Below the pieces are notes generated by a model. That model did no database searches, had not been told where the DNA came from, and worked only from the letters and a program-made list of their open reading frames with translations. This document shows positions 5,517-7,216 of a DNA stretch of 7,216 nt, in pieces. The DNA is from QQUJ01 sp050287605. GTDB taxonomy: Bacteria; Pseudomonadota; Gammaproteobacteria; QQUJ01. The stretch lies in assembly GCA_050287605.1 (NCBI GenBank), contig JBNKCG010000095.1:1-7216 (forward strand), in the 5' to 3' direction. Position numbers and translations under genes: made by a program. Position 1 is the stretch's first letter. The number at the start of each line of letters is the position of its first letter.

Positions 5517-6563
5517 TCACGGCAGCGGGGTGATCTTGATCGGCGGCCGCTCACCCTCGAACTGCACCCGCTGCGCCATGGAGGGAGTCATGTGCACCGT
5601 GCCGTTCTCCTCCACCAGCATCACCTGCTCGATACCCATGCGCCGCGCAATGCGGGGCCAATCCTCGGCGCCGGCAACCACCAGCGCGGTGGCAGCGGCA
5701 TCGGCTTCGGCCCCGTTGGCGTGAATCACCGTCACCGAGGTGATTCCCTGCACCGGCTGACCGGTGCGCGGATCGATGATGTGGGGGTAACGGATCCCCT
5801 GATACTCGTTGTAGCGCTCGTAGTTGCCCGAGGTGAAGATGGCCTCGTCGCCGTGCACCTCGATGGCGGCGAGCACCCCCTTGCCCTGCGGATGGCGTAC
5901 GCCGATACGCCACGGCTGATCGCCCTTGCTGCCCATGGCGCGTAGGTCGCCGCCGGCGTTGACGATGGCGTTTTCCACCCCCTGGCGGCGCAGCTCGTTG
6001 ATGGCCCAATCCACCGCGTAACCCTTGGCGAAACCGCCCAGATCGATCTGTACGTCGCGGTTGCGGCTGCCGACGCGATGCCCGTCGAACACCAGGTCAT
6101 CCATGCTGGGCGCGCTCTGCACCAACGCCGCGACCTGCTCTTTGGGTGGCGGCGGCCGGCCGTCCAGCGGGTCGTCCTTGTGAAACCCCCACAGCCCGAT
6201 CAGCTTGCCGATGGCGGGATTGAACAGGCCGTCGCTCTTGCGGCACAGCTCGGTCGCCTGGCGCAACAACGGCTCGAGGTCTCCGTGCACCTCGATCTCG
6301 CGACCCGCGGCGATGGCGGTATTGAGATCGCTAAGCGCCCCCGGCTGCCACGCATGCCACGCCGAGTGCATCGTCTGAAACTGCTGCGCAATGCCCTCCA
6401 CTCGCGCTCTCGCCTGCTCCTCGGGTACGCCCCACAAGGTGATGTCAACCAGCGTTCCGAACACGTACAGGCGCTGGGTGTAAAGGGCAGGTCGGCTGCA
6501 ACCCGCCAACGCCAACAGCACCAGCAGCGCGCATGCGGAAACGACAAGACCTCGGCTTTTCAT
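5517..6563 (-). CDS. apbE: FAD:protein FMN transferase, ApbE lipoprotein
   Basis: ApbE uses FAD to attach FMN covalently to threonine or serine of flavoproteins on the outer face of the inner membrane, such as Nqr, Rnf and NosR subunits. The 348-residue product starts with a lipoprotein signal peptide (MKSRGLVV, a hydrophobic core, then lipobox LALAGC with lipidated Cys22). Family motifs follow in order: NPAIGKLIGLWGF (about 115-127), IDLGGFAKGYAVD (about 173-185), NAGGDLRAMG (202-211), FTSGNYERY (243-251), PHIIDPRTGQPV (260-271) and ADAAATAL, whose Asp288 and Thr292 correspond to the Mg2+ site. The ATG at 6563 is chosen over a TTG at 6581 because the signal peptide is then ideal and GAGGTG lies 10 bases upstream. 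That site overlaps the stop codon of the upstream ABC ATPase gene, so coupled expression is likely. No FMN acceptor protein is in view. The old 'thiamine biosynthesis' name for this family is misleading. Confidence 0.95.
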   Translation of the reverse strand: MKSRGLVVSACALLVLLALAGCSRPALYTQRLYVFGTLVDITLWGVPEEQARARVEGIAQQFQTMHSAWHAWQPGALSDLNTAIAAGREIEVHGDLEPLLRQATELCRKSDGLFNPAIGKLIGLWGFHKDDPLDGRPPPPKEQVAALVQSAPSMDDLVFDGHRVGSRNRDVQIDLGGFAKGYAVDWAINELRRQGVENAIVNAGGDLRAMGSKGDQPWRIGVRHPQGKGVLAAIEVHGDEAIFTSGNYERYNEYQGIRYPHIIDPRTGQPVQGITSVTVIHANGAEADAAATALVVAGAEDWPRIARRMGIEQVMLVEENGTVHMTPSMAQRVQFEGERPPIKITPLP

Positions 6564-6577
6564 CGCTCTTCGACACC

Positions 6578-7216
6578 TCAACGGGATGCGTCGGCTTGCG
6601 GCCGAGGCATGATATGAATGGATTCTCCCAGCAGCGACACGTTCACGGTGTCGCCGATGCGCAGCCGGTTGCGCTGCACGACGTGAGGCGGCAAATCCAT
6701 ATGCAGCCGCGTCCGGCCGTCCATGTCCAGCACCAGCAAGACGTTGGAGATTCCGCCCACGGTGACGATTTCTACCACCTTGCCTGCCACCGGATTCTCG
6801 CGCTCGCCGCGCGACGCCGTGCGGTCACGCCGATGTAGCAACACCTGCTCCGGGGGAATGCACCACGATACGGCATCGCCTGTTTGAAACCCGCTGCAGT
6901 AAGGCAGCGTCAGCACCTGATCGTGCCAGCGCAGGCGCGCCGAACCGTCAGCGGCCGGCGCAACGATCTCGCCGTCAAAGATGTTACGCAGGTCCATCAG
7001 GCGCGCCACCTCGGCATCGCGCGGGCGCTGCATCACCTCCTGCGGGGTACCTTCCTGCAGGGTGTTGCCGCCGCGTAATATACACATGCGCCGCGCCAGC
7101 ATGCACGCCTCGTCCAGATCGTGGGTCACCAGGATGATGGGGATACTCAACTGGCGCACCAGCGCGGTCACTTCCAGGCGCAGTTTGCGGCGCGTGACCT
7201 GGTCAACCGCCGAGAA
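6578..7216 (-). CDS. ABC importer ATP-binding protein, ModC/CysA-like, C-terminal part (start outside window)
   Basis: Only the last 212 codons are present, and the frame is open to the window edge. The visible part starts at the D-loop (FSAVDQ, just after where Walker B would be). It continues with the H-loop in PIILVTHDLDEA, so it is the nucleotide-hydrolysing subunit of an importer; the Walker A and ABC signature motifs lie outside. After the ATPase end (LQEGTPQEVMQRP) come two OB-like segments: a TOBE_2-like one ending in SWCIPPEQVLLH, and a Mop-like one from NPVAGKVVEI to SLLGESIHIMP. This architecture is typical of oxyanion importers (molybdate, tungstate, sulfate). Molybdate is the best guess but unproven, so no symbol is given. 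A GTG at 7171 could be mistaken for the start, but coding clearly extends upstream. The gene ends 14 bp before apbE. Confidence 0.9.
   Translation of the reverse strand, partial: FSAVDQVTRRKLRLEVTALVRQLSIPIILVTHDLDEACMLARRMCILRGGNTLQEGTPQEVMQRPRDAEVARLMDLRNIFDGEIVAPAADGSARLRWHDQVLTLPYCSGFQTGDAVSWCIPPEQVLLHRRDRTASRGERENPVAGKVVEIVTVGGISNVLLVLDMDGRTRLHMDLPPHVVQRNRLRIGDTVNVSLLGESIHIMPRPQADASR

Overview
The window is a gammaproteobacterial chromosome segment in which every gene is on the minus strand, so the map reads right to left. A gammaproteobacterium is suggested by the order tRNA-Leu, tig, clpP (from memory, seen in Pseudomonas and relatives), by the close match of ClpP and trigger factor to that group, and by an intrinsic terminator after clpP. 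I cannot fix the genus; a Chromatiales-like or similar lineage is a guess.

From the right edge inward: (1) 7216-6578, the C-terminal 212 codons of an ABC importer ATPase with a TOBE/Mop-type oxyanion domain (ModC/CysA-like; its start is outside the window); (2) 6563-5517, apbE, a lipoprotein FAD:protein FMN transferase 14 bp downstream and probably in the same operon; (3) 5418-3706, a class I poly(3-hydroxyalkanoate) synthase gene, phaC, with no phaA, phaB or phasin gene in view; (4) 3597-2458, a COG3146/FemAB-like GNAT acyltransferase of unknown substrate; (5) 2300-2216, tRNA-Leu(UAG) with a consensus -10 box; (6) 2134-839, tig (trigger factor), and 7 bp later 831-190, clpP. Together tig and clpP form a protein-folding and proteolysis operon that ends in a strong terminator at 173-141. 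The last 140 bases hold no gene but contain a plausible minus-strand sigma-70-type promoter, perhaps for clpX, which often comes next.

The most unusual observation is at the tRNA gene. Base composition changes sharply there: hand-counted 60-base blocks are 42-55% G+C on the tig/clpP side and 67-72% on the acyltransferase/phaC/apbE side. The same tRNA has two adjacent A-C mismatches in its acceptor stem, as if its 5' and 3' ends came from different genes. A recombination event or an assembly junction inside the tRNA would explain both. I found no new defence or mobile system; the protein-coding genes belong to recognisable families.

For tig, phaC and apbE the longest open frame starts at a TTG codon, but internal ATG starts fit ribosome-binding-site spacing and family N-termini better, so those are used here. 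Family assignments are by motif recognition, without database searches.
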